This document shows, in pieces, positions 9,180-21,510 of a stretch of DNA of 64,000 nt. The notes below the pieces were generated by a model that saw only the letters and a program-made list of their open reading frames with translations, had not been told where the DNA came from and made no database searches. Position numbers and translations under genes: made by a program. Numbering within the stretch: the first letter of the stretch is position 1; the number at the start of each line of letters is the position of its first letter. The DNA is from Gnetum montanum (lineage: Eukaryota > Streptophyta > Gnetopsida > Gnetales > Gnetaceae). The stretch lies in contig MNCI01013657.1 in assembly GCA_015680685.1 (NCBI GenBank), positions 1-64,000 of the forward strand, read 5' to 3'.

Positions 9180-12100
9180 CCTTGACAGGTCCTCATGGCA
9201 GGCTCACAAGACACCTAAACTTAGAATCAATAGATTGGGAATCATCTACTGAAAACACCGTAGCATCCCTGGAAACATGCCTAGATTGGATCGAACATCT
9301 AGTCTAAGCCTTAGACTTAGAGGCCGGGGATGTGACTGAGGACCCTCTCATTGAAACACCTGTGACTACATCCAAGGGAGAAATAAAGACATTAAAAGTT
9401 AGCTCCCTCCTAGATTCAAAAATGTAAAAAGACATATCTAGAGCTCTCCAAGACAATGTCAAAGTGTTTTCATGGTCCTATGAAGACATGTCGGGCTTAG
9501 ACCCCCAGCTCATACAACATAACATTGTCTTAGACCTGGGTGTCAAGGCAGTCAAGAAAAAGGCTCAAAAAATCAAACTAGAAATTGCACTAGCTATACA
9601 TGATGAAATCACCAAGCTGTATCAAGCCAGTTTCATTCACGTAGTCGATTACTTGGAGTGGGTGTCGAACATCGTTGTAGTTTCTAAGAAAATGAGAGGT
9701 ATACGAATTAAATATGAATTTCTGTTACCAAGTATTGATCAACTTATTGACACTATGGTTGGTCATGCCTTATTTTCCTTTATGGATGGATTCTCAGGTT
9801 ACAACCATATTTGTATCAACCCAGAGCATCAGTTAACAACTAATTTCATGACCCCTTGGGGAACCTTTTGTTACACCATAATGCCTTTTGGACTCAAAAA
9901 TGCTAGAGCAACATATCAACGAACCATGACATATATTTTTAGCAACTACCTCTTGGAGAGACTAAATGATTATGTGGATGAAATAGTAGTCAAGTCTGAG
10001 AGAGCTATTGATCATTGCAATGATCTAGATGTAGTCCTCAAACGTTGTCACAGGTATGACTTGTGTCTCAACCCAAGGAAATGTGTTTTTGGAGTTAAAA
10101 CTAGATGCATGCCAAGGTTTGTAGTATTGGAGGTAGGGATACGAGTGGACCCTGACAAGGTAAGGGCCATCATCAACTTAGCACAGCCTACGAACCTTAA
10201 AGAGCTGCCTGGGTTGCAAGGCAGAGTATAGTTTATTCGGAGGTTTATTGCAAAGTTGATCGACAAGTTACACCCCATGTAACACTTGTTGAAGAAGGGG
10301 GTCAACTTTGAGTGGATAGAACAATGTCAACAAGCCTTTGATAACCTAAAGAAAGAGCTTTTGCACGTTCCAACTGTTTACCCACCATAGAGGGATAAGC
10401 CTTTCTACATCTACCTTGCGACTTTGGACACATCTATTGTATCATTGTTATGTCAGAAGAAGGATGACGACTCTGAAATTCCAATTTATTACTTGAGCCA
10501 TGTGCTAATAGCTTATGAGGAAAAGTATAATGAAGTAGAAAGAAATTATCTCACTCTAGTATTCATGCTAAAAAAGTGGAGACATTACCTATTTTGTAGC
10601 AAGGTTAACATCATATGCAAGAACAACATACTTCAGGCTATCACAACGAACTTGTATGAGAGCGGAAGAATAGCCTAATGGAAAGCTATAACAATGGAAT
10701 TCAATTTGCATTATGTTTCTCAATCATCAACAAAGGGACAAGCAATAGCTACACAACTTACAACCTCACCTGTTGATGATCAGGCAATCATAGAGCCCGC
10801 ATTCCCTGATGAACACGTCAATAGCATAAACCCTGTACCATCTAACTTCGAAGCTACTTTGCATTTTGATGGTGCCTCAACTATGCAAAGTAGTAGTGTT
10901 GCTATCGTCATTACATTCCCCTCTAGGAATATTTGACCTTTTTCTTATCGCTTTACATTCCTTTGTACGAAAAATGTAGCTGAGTACGAAGGACTCCTCA
11001 AGGGCCTCTTAACAACCCGATAACTAAAGATTTAACATTTGGTAGTCTGAGGTGATTCCCAACTTGTTGTCAACCAAATTACTGAAGTCTATGCTTGTAA
11101 ATCTTCACACTTATAGCCTTATTATGATTTGGCCAAGATTTTGCTAAAACAGTTTACAACAATAAACATCCAACACGTGCCTCACAACTAGAACACTGTA
11201 ATAGATGCCTTAGCTACGTTAGCATTGAATGTGCCATCTCACCTATTTACAACTTTACCTGCTTCAATAATAGAATTCACAGATCCTATTACTCAAGCGG
11301 TACATATCGCAGTTGTTAGTACGACAGATATCTAAGAATTGTATGCAAACATTAAAGCCTACCTTGAACATGGCAAACCCCTGCACAACTTAACATTTGC
11401 TCAAAAGGATGCAATTCGAAAGCGAGCACGGCAGTATGTCCTCGTAGGAGATAACACTTTATGTAAACACTCCTTTGATTGGATATTACTAACCTGCGTT
11501 GGTCAGGAACAAGCACAGAAAATTGTTAATGAAGTCCATGAGGGACTATGCGAAGGACACATACCTCACAGGGCTATGGTAGCGAAAATTAGACCCCTAG
11601 GATATTACTATCCTTGCATAGAATGAGATTGCCTTGTCAAAGTTAGGATGTGTGATACATGTCAATGCCATGCAAATCTTATACATGTCTCACCTACTGA
11701 GTTGCACCCTATACAAATCACGTGGCCATTCCAACGATGGGGACTAGAAATCATAGGACCCATCACGCTTAAGTCTTCCATAGGACATAGCTTCATCATT
11801 ACTACCACAGAATACTTTACAAAGTGGATGGAGGCTATTCCCCTAAGGAAGACTACATCTCAACAGGTTTTCCACTTTATCTTAGACAACATAGTAACAA
11901 GGTTTGGTATTCCCATGACTATTGTGATAGACAATGGGCCATAGTTTAGTAGCATGGAAACCAAAACCTTTTGTGAAAACCTTGGCATCAAGCACTCATT
12001 TTCATCTACGTACTACCCACAAGCAAACGTTCAAGAAGAGGCAACAAACAAGGCCATCATCAACTTGCTCAAAAAGATGCTTAGCAGCAGCAAGAGGTGA

Positions 12101-12578
12101 TGGCATGAGCAAATCCTCTACGTGTTGTCGGATTACCGCATGACGTGCAGAATGGCTTCAAGTAAAACTCCTTATAGTCTTATTTATAGATATAAAGTGG
12201 TGTTACCTCATGAATTGCAGGTATCATCACTGCGAATGATCCTTTCAAGCGTTGTGAACAAGGCCCAAAACAATGAGTCAAGGATCATTAACCTTGACTT
12301 CGTAGAGGAGGAGCATGCTAGAACACTTGATCGCATTGAATGGTACTAGGACAAGTAGCAGCAAAAGCACCATTGCAATCTACATCAACGATCGATCAAA
12401 AAAGGGGACCTAGTCCTCAAGGTTATTCATGAACATGTAACAAGTTCTTAGAAAATTGGGAAGGCCCATTTGTAGTCATAAAAGCCTATGAGAATGGGGC
12501 CTTCAAGGTAGCTGATATGGATGGCAATGATTTTGCAAATCCCGTGAACTACTTGTACCTCAAGCCATACTACGTCTA
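9180..12578 (+). pseudogene. Ty3/gypsy Tat-lineage pol: RT, RNase H, second RNase H, integrase
   Basis: The reading frame opens near 9180 and runs with stops to about 12,578. RT (about 9.60-10.2 kb) shows HALFSFMDGFSGYN, MPFGLKNARATYQR and NDYVDEIVVKS. RNase H follows (10.4-10.64 kb; YEEKYNEVERNYLTLVF). A second, archaeal-type RNase H begins near 10.85 kb (ATLHFDGAST ... NVAEYEGLL ... GDSQLVVNQI), diagnostic of Tat. Integrase runs from 11.4 kb (GHSFIITTTEYFTKWMEAIP, then RFGIPMTIVIDNGP). The catalytic YVDD is YVDE and a block of about 15 residues before the PSIDQLID motif (where the second pol keeps DLN) is deleted, so RT is dead. Most stops replace glutamines (V*FIRRF, GP*FSS). Gag and protease are absent upstream, where copy E lies in antisense. 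Confidence 0.9.
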
Positions 12579-12615
12579 ATAAAAAGTAAGGTAAATGCCA
12601 TCGTCCGCTACAATG

Positions 12616-12971
12616 TAAAATTGGAGAAGAACATCCGCTATGATGTAAAACTGGCATAGAACATCCGCTATGATGTTAAACTGGCACATCACATCTTTGG
12701 GCCATCACATAAAACTGGCACCCATAGTATAGTCCTCTATGACCTTAAACTAGTCATCCACCATTTGCTACGATGATAAACTAACACAACCATCTACCAA
12801 GATCTTAAATTGGCACATCTATTTGCTATGACCTTAAACTGGTCATCCACCATCTGCTACGATGTTAAACTAGCATAATGGTTTTGCAAGACCTTAAACT
12901 AGAACATTACGATATTCTAGGACCTTAAACTAGCACATATGATGGTCTACCAAGAACTTAAACTGGGTTCG
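12616..12971 (+). repeat. CCTTAAACTRGCA motif array 2 (after Tat pol)
   Basis: At least eleven copies, 25-40 nt apart, such as CCGCTATGATGTTAAACTGG and TTTGCTATGACCTTAAACTG. It starts within about 40 bases of the end of pol. Spacing varies, so this is an array of diverged motifs rather than a simple satellite. Confidence 0.85.
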
Positions 12972-14350
12972 TACTTCAACGTTAACCAACACAACATCCA
13001 TGACCCTATGAACAAGTGAGAGTCCATAATGCCAACTTTCTAGACAACATGGGGTGGGGTGTTGTAGTTCCAGAATGTAGTTCACATTGCTAAGAAAACA
13101 CCCTCTAGAACACATGTAGTGTCACCACCCTTGGCATCTTGCTGACCTTTCAGAGATGTCATCTGACATCTTTCTAACTTTCCAAAGCTACCGCTACCAT
13201 CGCCATTCATCCTTGCAGTAGCTCTTGCCATTAGCACCTACTGCTAGAGTCCTAGCACTATTGTGACCCAGCCACAAAGTTACTACCCTCCAACCCTTGC
13301 CACCATCCAAGTCCAAGAGCTGTTCAGCTATTAGGCTTCTTGACTTGCAGTTGGATTGCATGATGTTTTCCTTAGGCAAGGAATCCTGAGCACTTTCATC
13401 ACCACCACTCCTAGCCTCTTTAGTGCCAACCTCTTTAGTCTACCACTTCCAGAATCATTGCTAGCCTTCCTGCTTTGAACATCGCATGCTTTAGCAACAA
13501 TGCTTGTCACTCTAGCAATGTCTAAAGAAAGCAGGACTTTGCCCTCACTTCATTTGATGGTTATGTTTTTCTGGTTTTCTCTTTGTTGCGTTTGTAGGAT
13601 ATAGGCCAAGGTGGCGCTGTTCAGAGATGCATTTCACCAGGAGAGCAGGATGCTACATAGTTCCAAAGTGATTGCTTAGACTAGCTTGGCTACTTGAGAG
13701 TGCACATCCCACCCTCTCTCTTAACCTTCTTAACCTCTTTTCATATACTCGTAGTTTTTCACATATCTTTTACAAGCTTTCCTAATGCATATAAATCCCT
13801 CCCACATGGCCAACCACTAAGTCCATGATGCATGTAAGACAAATTGCCACATGGGAGGCATCTGTAGATAGGTCAAAGAGCCACATGGATGTAACACAAC
13901 TCATCTTGGAGAGGAAACACCTTTCTTGGAACAACAAGATTGTTTGCAAGTGAATGTGGCTAAAAAATAGAAGAAAAGAACAAAAGTGTAAAAGAGCAGC
14001 AAAGCTAAAAAAATGGTTCCTAAAAAAAATGGCACCGCAGCTATTTCAGAACGACCATCTCTAAGCACTCCAACGAGAGGTTGAAGGCTAGAAAAAGAAA
14101 GATGCCTATGTGTGCCAACTCCCTCACAAGCACTCTGATGAGGGATCACACTTTGTTACATCTTTTCCTCCCTCGAAGATATTCCCTCAAGTCCATCCTT
14201 TCCCCATTTCTCTACATGACTATTTTAGTACTCCCAAGTGTAGCAAAGTGACATCTAAGTGACCACTAGATAGCAATGTTAGCGTTTTATTTTTCATGGT
14301 GTTTTGTATTCTTTGTTGACATCTCTTAGGTAGGTCCTCCAAATGTCAAT
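12972..14350 (+). other. Presumed 3' untranslated region of the Tat element
   Basis: No recognisable coding sequence. The last 400 bases resemble 52.3-52.7 kb (shared A-rich tract, CACTCTGATGAG, then GGTGTTTTGT), which also precedes a related LTR. Short open frames such as 13901-14149 minus look incidental. Confidence 0.6.
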
Positions 14351-14363
14351 AAAGAGGGGCCAT
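14351..14363 (+). promoter_or_regulatory. Polypurine tract of the Tat element
   Basis: AAAGAGGGGCCAT directly precedes the LTR start TGAAACACCA. The same junction occurs at 52,728-52,741 and, on the minus strand, near 38,849 (AAATAGGGGCCAA then TGAAACACCAC). Confidence 0.75.
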
Positions 14364-14657
14364 TGAAACACCATAAAATTTTAGGACCTCATGCCTCATT
14401 AGAGTCTTGAAATATAGGCAAGGACTTCCACAAGTGTAGCGTCATGATGGGCCATCAAGACAATGTAGGAACTATGTGTAGACTATACAGTTTGGCAAGT
14501 TTTCTATTTCTAAGGCTGATAGGTCTGCTGGACTCTCAAGCCTACCCAACTAGACAATTGACCTGGTTGACAGTCTATCCAGAGACCATGATAGAAGTTG
14601 CCAAAAGTGTTCAAGATGAGCTAAACATTTTGGCAAGTTTTCTAATGAAGAAATTTG

Positions 14658-15460
14658 CTATGCTACGCTGTGTAGCATAGAAAGCCTTGAAGAGACCAAT
14701 CAGATGTCCAAGATACAAATTGATAACAAGGCAGTCTTCTAAAGGATCTATCCTATTTCATCCCTGAAGCATGGGTGATATGGTGCAATAGAATGTAGCA
14801 AATTTTTTCAAGTATTATCTCAATCTGAGTGCTACGCTGTGCTACGCTATGTAGCGTAGCACAGCGTAGCGGGGATGAACTTGGACAATACTCCTACTCA
14901 GGTAGCTCTGACGGAGTAAAAGAACTTGCCCCTGTTTCAACTATCAAACAAGCTTTCTCTGCTGACACACCAAGACATGACAAACATCCTATAAAAAATG
15001 TTTGAAAAAATGAGTCAATATTAGGCCAACACTAGGTGCTACATTGTGTTATGCTATGCAGCATAACATAGCATAGCAAGGACAGAACGCACAAAGTCCC
15101 CTCTACCGAGTGACCCCACCAAGAGGATTGCACTTGGCAATGCTTCGGCCTCCAAAACTACCTGTCCCACTTAGCCCTCATGCCTCAAGCAAAGTTTCCT
15201 GATAAAGCGTTGTAGATTAAATAAGGATGCATGTCACATTGGCTGCTATGCTATAGCATAGCAAAGTGTAGCAAGGATGCAAAACAACAGAATGACCCAA
15301 CGATGAACTCAGTAGGTCTGAAGTCTTTCTAGCATGGAAGATGAAGTTGTAGTTTTTTGCTTGACCAAGCCTTAGAAAAATGCTCTTGGCTTCTAGGCAA
15401 GACTCCTTTTAAGATCGGCGGCTACGCTATGCTATGCTACGTAGTGTAGCACAGCGTAGC
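14658..15460. repeat. Five U3 palindromes built from GCTACGCTA, about 190 bp apart
   Basis: Palindrome centres are near 14,669, 14,850, 15,057, 15,253 and 15,440, spaced 181-207 bases. The second has perfect 19-base arms (GCTACGCTGTGCTACGCTA) with a 2-base loop. The fourth is an 18-bp perfect palindrome (GCTATGCTATAGCATAGC). The fifth has 20-base arms with three mismatches, and the first and third have 9-base perfect arms. The intervening sequence is weakly alike, so a degenerate 190-bp tandem repeat is likely. Confidence 0.85.
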
Positions 15461-15890
15461 GTACAATCACTTACGCTACGCCAACACGATGGACAACATA
15501 AGTAATGTAACACTTACATGGAGGCATCAAGACATTTTCAATTATCTTTAAAACTTATTGACAATGACCATTCTCACCTTGGCATCTCTTTGGCAGAAAA
15601 AATCACCAAGTTTGCTTCATTTTGCATATCCATGGCCAATCCCCAAAATTGTCCCTACACTTGACTCTACTCGTAAGAGTAGGGAAGACATAGTCCTAGA
15701 GCATATGCTCCATTTTTCTTTCATTGTTGGTATCCTTTCTGGATTTTGGCATATGTAGTTTTAGCAATATGATCACAATGTAATAGGGTTCATATCCAGC
15801 ATCACACACCTACGTAGCACAACCATGCTTGCACCTTATGGGACTGAGGACACATGGCATCTAGACCACGTTTTTCTCTTGCTCCTAGCC

Positions 15891-15900
15891 CTATAAATAC
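15891..15900 (+). promoter_or_regulatory. TATA box in L1 LTR
   Basis: CTATAAATAC, preceded by CCTAGCC, is conserved at 53,478-53,487 in the second L1 LTR. Position within the LTR fits a U3/R boundary. Confidence 0.65.
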
Positions 15901-16599
15901 CCTGGTAAACAATGCTCAAAGGGTTGGCTTTTTGGGTTAGCTTTTGGAGAGCATAGTTGGCATTTTTAGCATTATACTTAGCTTTGAGCATTTTGGTTGA
16001 CTCCAAACATCCTTTTGCAGGTCTAGCATTTTGGCACTTTGGTGAGTAGATTGGCAAGCACAAGAATCCCAAGTAGGGAGCTATTGGCTATAGTTCAGGG
16101 ACCTATGACCATACTGCTCTATTGTAAGTTGTGCCATTCCACTATTGCATATTCAGTTGTATGCTTTTCAACAAAACAAAACTCAAATCTGCCATCTTGG
16201 GGTGGTACATTTTCTCACCCAAGTCTCTTTTATTCTTTGTTTACTATCATTGTGTTTTGCACTACTTTATTTTCTTGCATTTGTTGATCATTGCTTTATT
16301 TCACTCCTAAAAAAAAACATTTAAGAAAGGTTAAGTTACACCTATTAAGTCCCTATTTGATCGACTAGATTGTTTAGGGTACCCCATTTCCATTTCTCTC
16401 TAGCATGGCCCTCACACGAATTCGGGATTAAACTGCATGCCCAGTAGCCTTTCATTGTTCTAGCCACCGACGTTTTTGGTCACTACACTAGTACTTCTAA
16501 AATTACTCTTAAGCCTCCTTCAAAACAAAGATCCTTTAATGTCCACACTATTATGTTGATCTGTGCAATTACCAATTGGATGAAGGTTGGCCACATTTC

Positions 16600-19399
16600 C
16601 AAGAAACAATCTCATCCTAGAAGTCCCCTTATCTATCTATGAATCATAGGAATGATTTATGTAAGGCTTTATTGGACTTAGGTTCTGGAGTAAATTTAAT
16701 GTCATAGGAAATGTATAAGACCTAGAACCTACCTCCATTAAAGAAATGTAACATTAGACTTGATCTTTCTAATCAATCTATCACTATCCCCTTAGGATTA
16801 GTGGAGGACATTATGACCACCATTTATGGGTGATCTTATCCTAGATACTTCTTAGTGATCGATGTGGATAATTACAAGGAGAAATTTTCTATTATCATGG
16901 ATAGGTCTTGGATTAGCACAATTGATACCAAGATGGGGATTTGAAACCTTTCCTTAGAAATAACCAAGAAAAATGAATTTGTTAAAATCAAGAAGAAGTG
17001 AGTTCCATGCATCACATACAGTGACATAGGGTAGCACTACATGTAGAAATTATGGACCTTAAAGAGAACATTCATCAAAGAATTCAATAAGTATGCTAAG
17101 GTGTCCAATATGTAAAAGTACATGTATGCAATAGCCACAAAATAGGAAGGTGTTCAATGGCTAATAATAGATAGTGTGGAAGACTCAAAAATATGCATGG
17201 AACCAACAAAAAGCCTTACAAGTGCTTACATCGAGTACATGGATGAAGTAGAATAGATTCATAGCCAACTCTTCCATGCAAAACTAAGATGGATTGGGAG
17301 GAGTTAAAGATCCTACATCAATTCAAGTAGGAGTCGCTTGAACCTAAGACCTTACCAGCTAATCTAGAATATGCTTATCTTGATAACAACAAGCCATTAA
17401 TCATAAATATCCATCTTGCTTAAGAACAAAAGAATAAGTTACTAAAAGTGATAAACAAATTACCAACAGTCTTTACTTAATCATATCATAAAATAACAGG
17501 AATAGATCCAAGGATACGCCATTATTAAATCTACATAGACTCCTCCATCAAACCAAAAAGATAACCATAGATAAGTTTGAATTCAAAGCTTAAGCAATTT
17601 GTGAAGGAAGACTTTAAACAACTTCTTAAGGAAGAATTCATTTATCCTATTGCAGACAACAAGTAAGCCCACTCATAATTGTACAAAAGAAAGGCAAAAA
17701 GTGAAGGATCTATATATACTAAAGGTTGTTGAACATGGCAACTTTCAAAGATCATTTTCCATTTCCATTTGTAGACTAGGTATTGGATAATATTATAAAG
17801 CATGGCTACTACAATTTTATGGATGGTTATGGTGGCTATAAAAAATAATAGATAGCACTAAAGGACTAGGCCAAAACAACCTTCATAAGTCCCTAGGGGA
17901 CTTTTGTATACAAAAGATGCCCTTTGGCTTTTGTAATGTCCCTGCTACTTTCTAATGCCTGGTGCTTAGCATTTTTCAGCAACAAATTGGAAGTGTTATG
18001 AAGGTATTCATGGATGACTTCTCCACTTATGATACTAATTTTGAGTACCTCTTGGACCATCTTGAGTAATTTATACAACACTATGTGGAGATAAACCTAA
18101 GGACCAATTGGTAAAAAAGCCATTTTATGGTAGAAACGAGCATAGTCTTATAGTAGAGAATTTCAAAGAAAAGGATTAAGGTGCACCTAGAGAAAGTACA
18201 TGTTATCCAAGGAATCACCAAATAACCTAAAATAGTAAAAAACATGAGGTCATTCCTTGGACACATAGGTTACTATCTATGCTTCATTGATAACTTTTCT
18301 AAAATCACCAAGTTGATGGTGAAGTTAACTAAGAAGGATGTATCCTTTAACTAGAATAAGAAATGTGAGCATGTATTCCAGAAATTAAAGCAAAAGCTCT
18401 TAGAAACTCCTATTCTACAAGCTTTAGATTTTCCAGACCTTTCCACATAATGATAGATGCATCTAATTATGTATTGGAAATGGTGCTCACATAATTGAAT
18501 GATCAAAAACATCCATACTATTTCCATTTTATGAGTAGATGTATTGTTAGTGCACAACTAAATTATACCACTACTGAGAAAGAGCTCATGATAGTGGTAT
18601 ATTCCTTGGAAAAATTTAGGTACTATATGCTTGGATACAAAATCTCTGTTAACATGGATTGAATTACTATCCATTTCTTGATGATCAAGCCAACACTAAG
18701 CCCCCATGTCATATGATGGCTAGTAATTTTGCAAGAGTTTGACCTTACAATGATGGACAGGAAGGGAATCAAGAATATTATTGCTAACCATTTATCTTAG
18801 TTGTGACGGGATGACAAAGAGGATGAGGAGCCTTTACCTAATAAATTTTCAAATGAACTTCTATTTGCTAAATCCCTTGATGGTCAAACTTCCAGGGTAC
18901 CAACTATTATGATGATTTCTTCTCTAATCTTCTCACTTAGAAGACTCCACATGAATGGAACAATAAGAAGAAACAATAGTTTCTTCACCAAGCTAAACAC
19001 CACACAGAAATCCAAGGTAACCTTTACAAGATTTATGCTAATGGCTTGGTGTAATGGTATGTGGCTCATGTTGATTAAGAATAGATTATCTAAGATGCTC
19101 ATGAAGGTTCTTGCAGTGATCATTATGCATTAGGAGAACAACTGTGAAGTTCTTGATGACAAGGTACTTATGACCAATAATTTTTCAAGAATGTCCATAA
19201 TTTTTCTCATTCATTCGAATGCTACCAACGAGATGGAGAAATGATAGTCCAAATAAGAGGGCCTTAGTAGAGGATCCAACCATTGGAGTCCTTTGATCTC
19301 TAAGGCATTGACTTCATGGAAGCCATCATTTCCATGTCCAATAAAAAGGTGTACATCATTATTCCTTTTGAATGGTACACTAAGTGGGCCGAAGTTATA
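16600..19399 (+). pseudogene. Athila-type pol, 5' part (protease, RT, RNase H, start of integrase)
   Basis: Protease at 16.62-16.96 kb reads KALLDLGSGVNLM ... IPLGLVEDI, close to the Athila form (DLGASINLMP). RT is badly broken between 17.5 and 18.3 kb. RNase H at 18.43-18.83 kb is clear: HIMIDASNYVLEMVLTQLND with one TAG at the glutamine, NYTTTEKELMIVVYSLEKFR, LQEFDLTMMDRKG.KN.IANHLS. Integrase starts near 19.3 kb and its KWAEV box ends exactly where a younger element has inserted (19,405). It resumes at 27,908. Gag is missing: the L1 LTR lies immediately upstream. Many stops and frameshifts make this one of the oldest layers here. Confidence 0.85.
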
Positions 19400-19404
19400 G
19401 TTAT

Positions 19405-20232
19405 TGATGAATCATGATTTGTCAAGCTCTGATATCAGACCTCAATATCAGGTATACGATATCATGGCCTCACTAGCGATATCAGATACGTGATATCATG
19501 GTTTCCATGTGAGCCTATAAATACACAATGGGACACATGGGAAAGTCATAGGAAGTTAGTATTAGAGTAGGATCTTTTTGTTAGTTTTTTCTCTCAACCC
19601 TTTCCTTGGCACATGCCCGTAGTGTGATGATTGTAATTGTATGGAACCTTTATTCGAGTGTGACATACTTGGACATGCACATGACCAACAATAAAGATCA
19701 AGATTACTTCATCATTGTAGCATTCACTTAGTTTTAACTATTATTTATTACTTTCTTAATTAATATTTCTCTACCCTCATTTCTTATCCATGTTAGTAAA
19801 CATGGAATGAGTATGACTTAATCATGAGCATTTAAGTGTGATTACTTGGTATCCCAGTAGTGTACCTAGGACATGCGCTTGGTAATCCCAGTGGTAGTAC
19901 ATGAGGTGCAAGATGTGTATGGATGATTAAGGATAGATTCTCATCACACTTAGGCTAGCTTAGATTCTCTTCTCCCATTCCCTCTTAGCTTAATTAAAAT
20001 TATTTTCCATTGCCTCTAGGAGTAGCACTAGTTTAGGACCACATTATACACCTCACTCTAGACTAAATCATATGTGACAAAGAAAATACTAGTCTAGGTG
20101 GAAAGATAGTGAACTGTGATCAATGAGTAACTATCTAGATACCACAACTAGTCTATTTGTAGAGTTCGACCAGTTCATGCATGAATGCTCATATTCGTAT
20201 GGTTGAGTGTAGGGGTGCCTCGTCACTCATCA
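19405..20232 (+). repeat. Left LTR of the nested Athila-type element
   Basis: Ends TGATGA/TCATCA form a 6-bp terminal inverted repeat. U3 holds GATATC at 19,431, 19,458, 19,478 and 19,492. TATA (CCTATAAATA) is at 19,514-19,523. It aligns along its whole length with 27,084-27,907, with more differences in U3 than downstream. Confidence 0.9.
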
Positions 20233-20233
20233 T

Positions 20234-20250
20234 TGGCGCCGTTATCGGGG
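20234..20250 (+). promoter_or_regulatory. Primer-binding site, tRNA-Asp type
   Basis: TGGCGCCGTTATCGGGG starts one base after the LTR and matches 15 of 17 bases of the complement of the plant tRNA-Asp(GTC) 3' end (TGGCGCCGTTGCCGGGG). This primer is typical of Athila elements. Confidence 0.85.
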
Positions 20251-20559
20251 ATGGTGCTAGTTATTTAGATTAGTTATATCATATAAGATCGTTGTACCAA
20301 AGTATTCATGATATATCTCTTAGAAAAGAAATTAATTTCAATTAAGTCACACAAAAATTAACAAAAATGTCTCTCTCACAAGACTATGATAATGCAATAA
20401 CTAGTAAGGCAATTCATTGGAGAACCAACGAATTATACGATGATGAAGATGAAGTTTGGAGTACTCAATCTGATGCAAGGGTCTCCTATGTACATAAATG
20501 AAGAAAACATTGTTTCAATTCATCAATTCATAACCTATCTACTGATGATCAACCCCTGC

Positions 20560-21510
20560 TGACCATTAAGAGCCTAACACATATACAAGAGGCTATTCGA
20601 ATATCCTGTAGGCATCATAAGGAAAACCGTCTACCTAGGCTTGATATAAACGACTTTCCCAAGTTTTTAGGAGGCTATGATTTAGATCCACAACATCATT
20701 TACAACCCTTACATGATGCCTGTGTATGGAACAATATTGATAATTGATGGAAAAAACTTAAGCTCTTTCCTCTGACATTCATTGTCCAAGAAAAAATATG
20801 GTATAGGTCTTTAAAACAAAAATCAATTTGATGTTGGCCGAAAATAGTGGAATTATTTAATGAAAGATGTCAAATTCATGCAAGAGTATCAGCCTTGAGG
20901 AGACAAATCAAAGAGTGGAAATAAGCACAACATGAACCCTTGGACATGCCCTTAGAAAGATATTATGCATTGTTAAATAACCACCTAGGCGATGGATTCT
21001 CTGAGGAAAGGCTAATGTATCACATCATGGATAGGCTCTGTAATGAGACAAGGGAGACCCTAAAGATGTATGCCCCAGGTCAACTATATGAGCTATGAAC
21101 CCACCAATTCCAAGAGCTTATTAAGCAGGTAGCAAAAGAAGAAGGAGAAATGGCTAAATGGGAGAATGTTGAAAAATCTCAATGGGACTAGAATCTCAAT
21201 TTAACAAAGGTCCATAATCCGGAAGAGGAAAAATAAACTCATCTCAAGAAGGTGGAACCATATTTTCTAGTACTACAACCATTGGATGAAATTGAGGTAA
21301 AGATCAATAAGATGAAAGAATGTATACATGAAAAATGTGGAGAATATGCCAACACTATTAGAGGTAGAGCCATGACGAACCAAGAAGCAGGATAGAAAAC
21401 CCTTAAACAATTGTAAAGAAGGGTTGAAGAGAATAAGAACTCAATTGCTAATCATATGTATCAATGTAATATTTGCTTGTATGATCATCCCAAAGGCCAA
21501 TATCCAATCT
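20560..21510 (+). pseudogene. Athila-type gag, decayed
   Basis: Low-identity gag in broken frames between about 20.56 and 21.5 kb (an F.R...L..F..LP-like region near 20.8-21.0 kb, then a charged stretch). It ends with a degenerate knuckle at 21,465-21,506, CNICLYDHPKGQYP. This fits the C-x2-C-x3-H-x4-C pattern of Athila/Tat gags with the last cysteine changed to tyrosine. Position right after the primer site supports the call. No protease follows. Confidence 0.6.

Larger units (their letters stand above)
14364..16400 (+). repeat. Tat LTR, family L1 (3' LTR of the 9.2 kb pol)
   Basis: It begins TGAAACACCA after a polypurine tract and shares its start, TATA region and end (CTATTTGATCGAC ... 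GTTTAG) with 52,741-54,250. The U3 holds five palindromes. TATA is at 15,891-15,900. The 3' limit is placed by loss of clear alignment near 16.4 kb and may be off by 100 bases. An Athila-type protease starts soon after, so this LTR abuts a different, older element. Confidence 0.75.

Noticed and set aside
11934-12143. Open frames 11934-12143 plus and 40358-40564 minus, which resemble each other, as a conserved overlapping gene.
   Set aside because: Both are the same off-frame reading of homologous integrase DNA. Similarity follows from nucleotide homology.
9180-12578. TAG (and TAA) could be read as glutamine, as in some algae and ciliates, making the pols open.
   Set aside because: Stops also fall where families have other residues (tryptophan in RP*IKH, lysine in gag), frameshifts and deletions are common, and the elements are seed-plant Tat and Athila lineages with the standard code. 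Deamination at CAG explains the bias.
14658-15460. Regularly spaced palindromes as a CRISPR array.
   Set aside because: Repeats are diverged, intervals near 190 bp are far too long, and they lie in a plant LTR with no cas genes.
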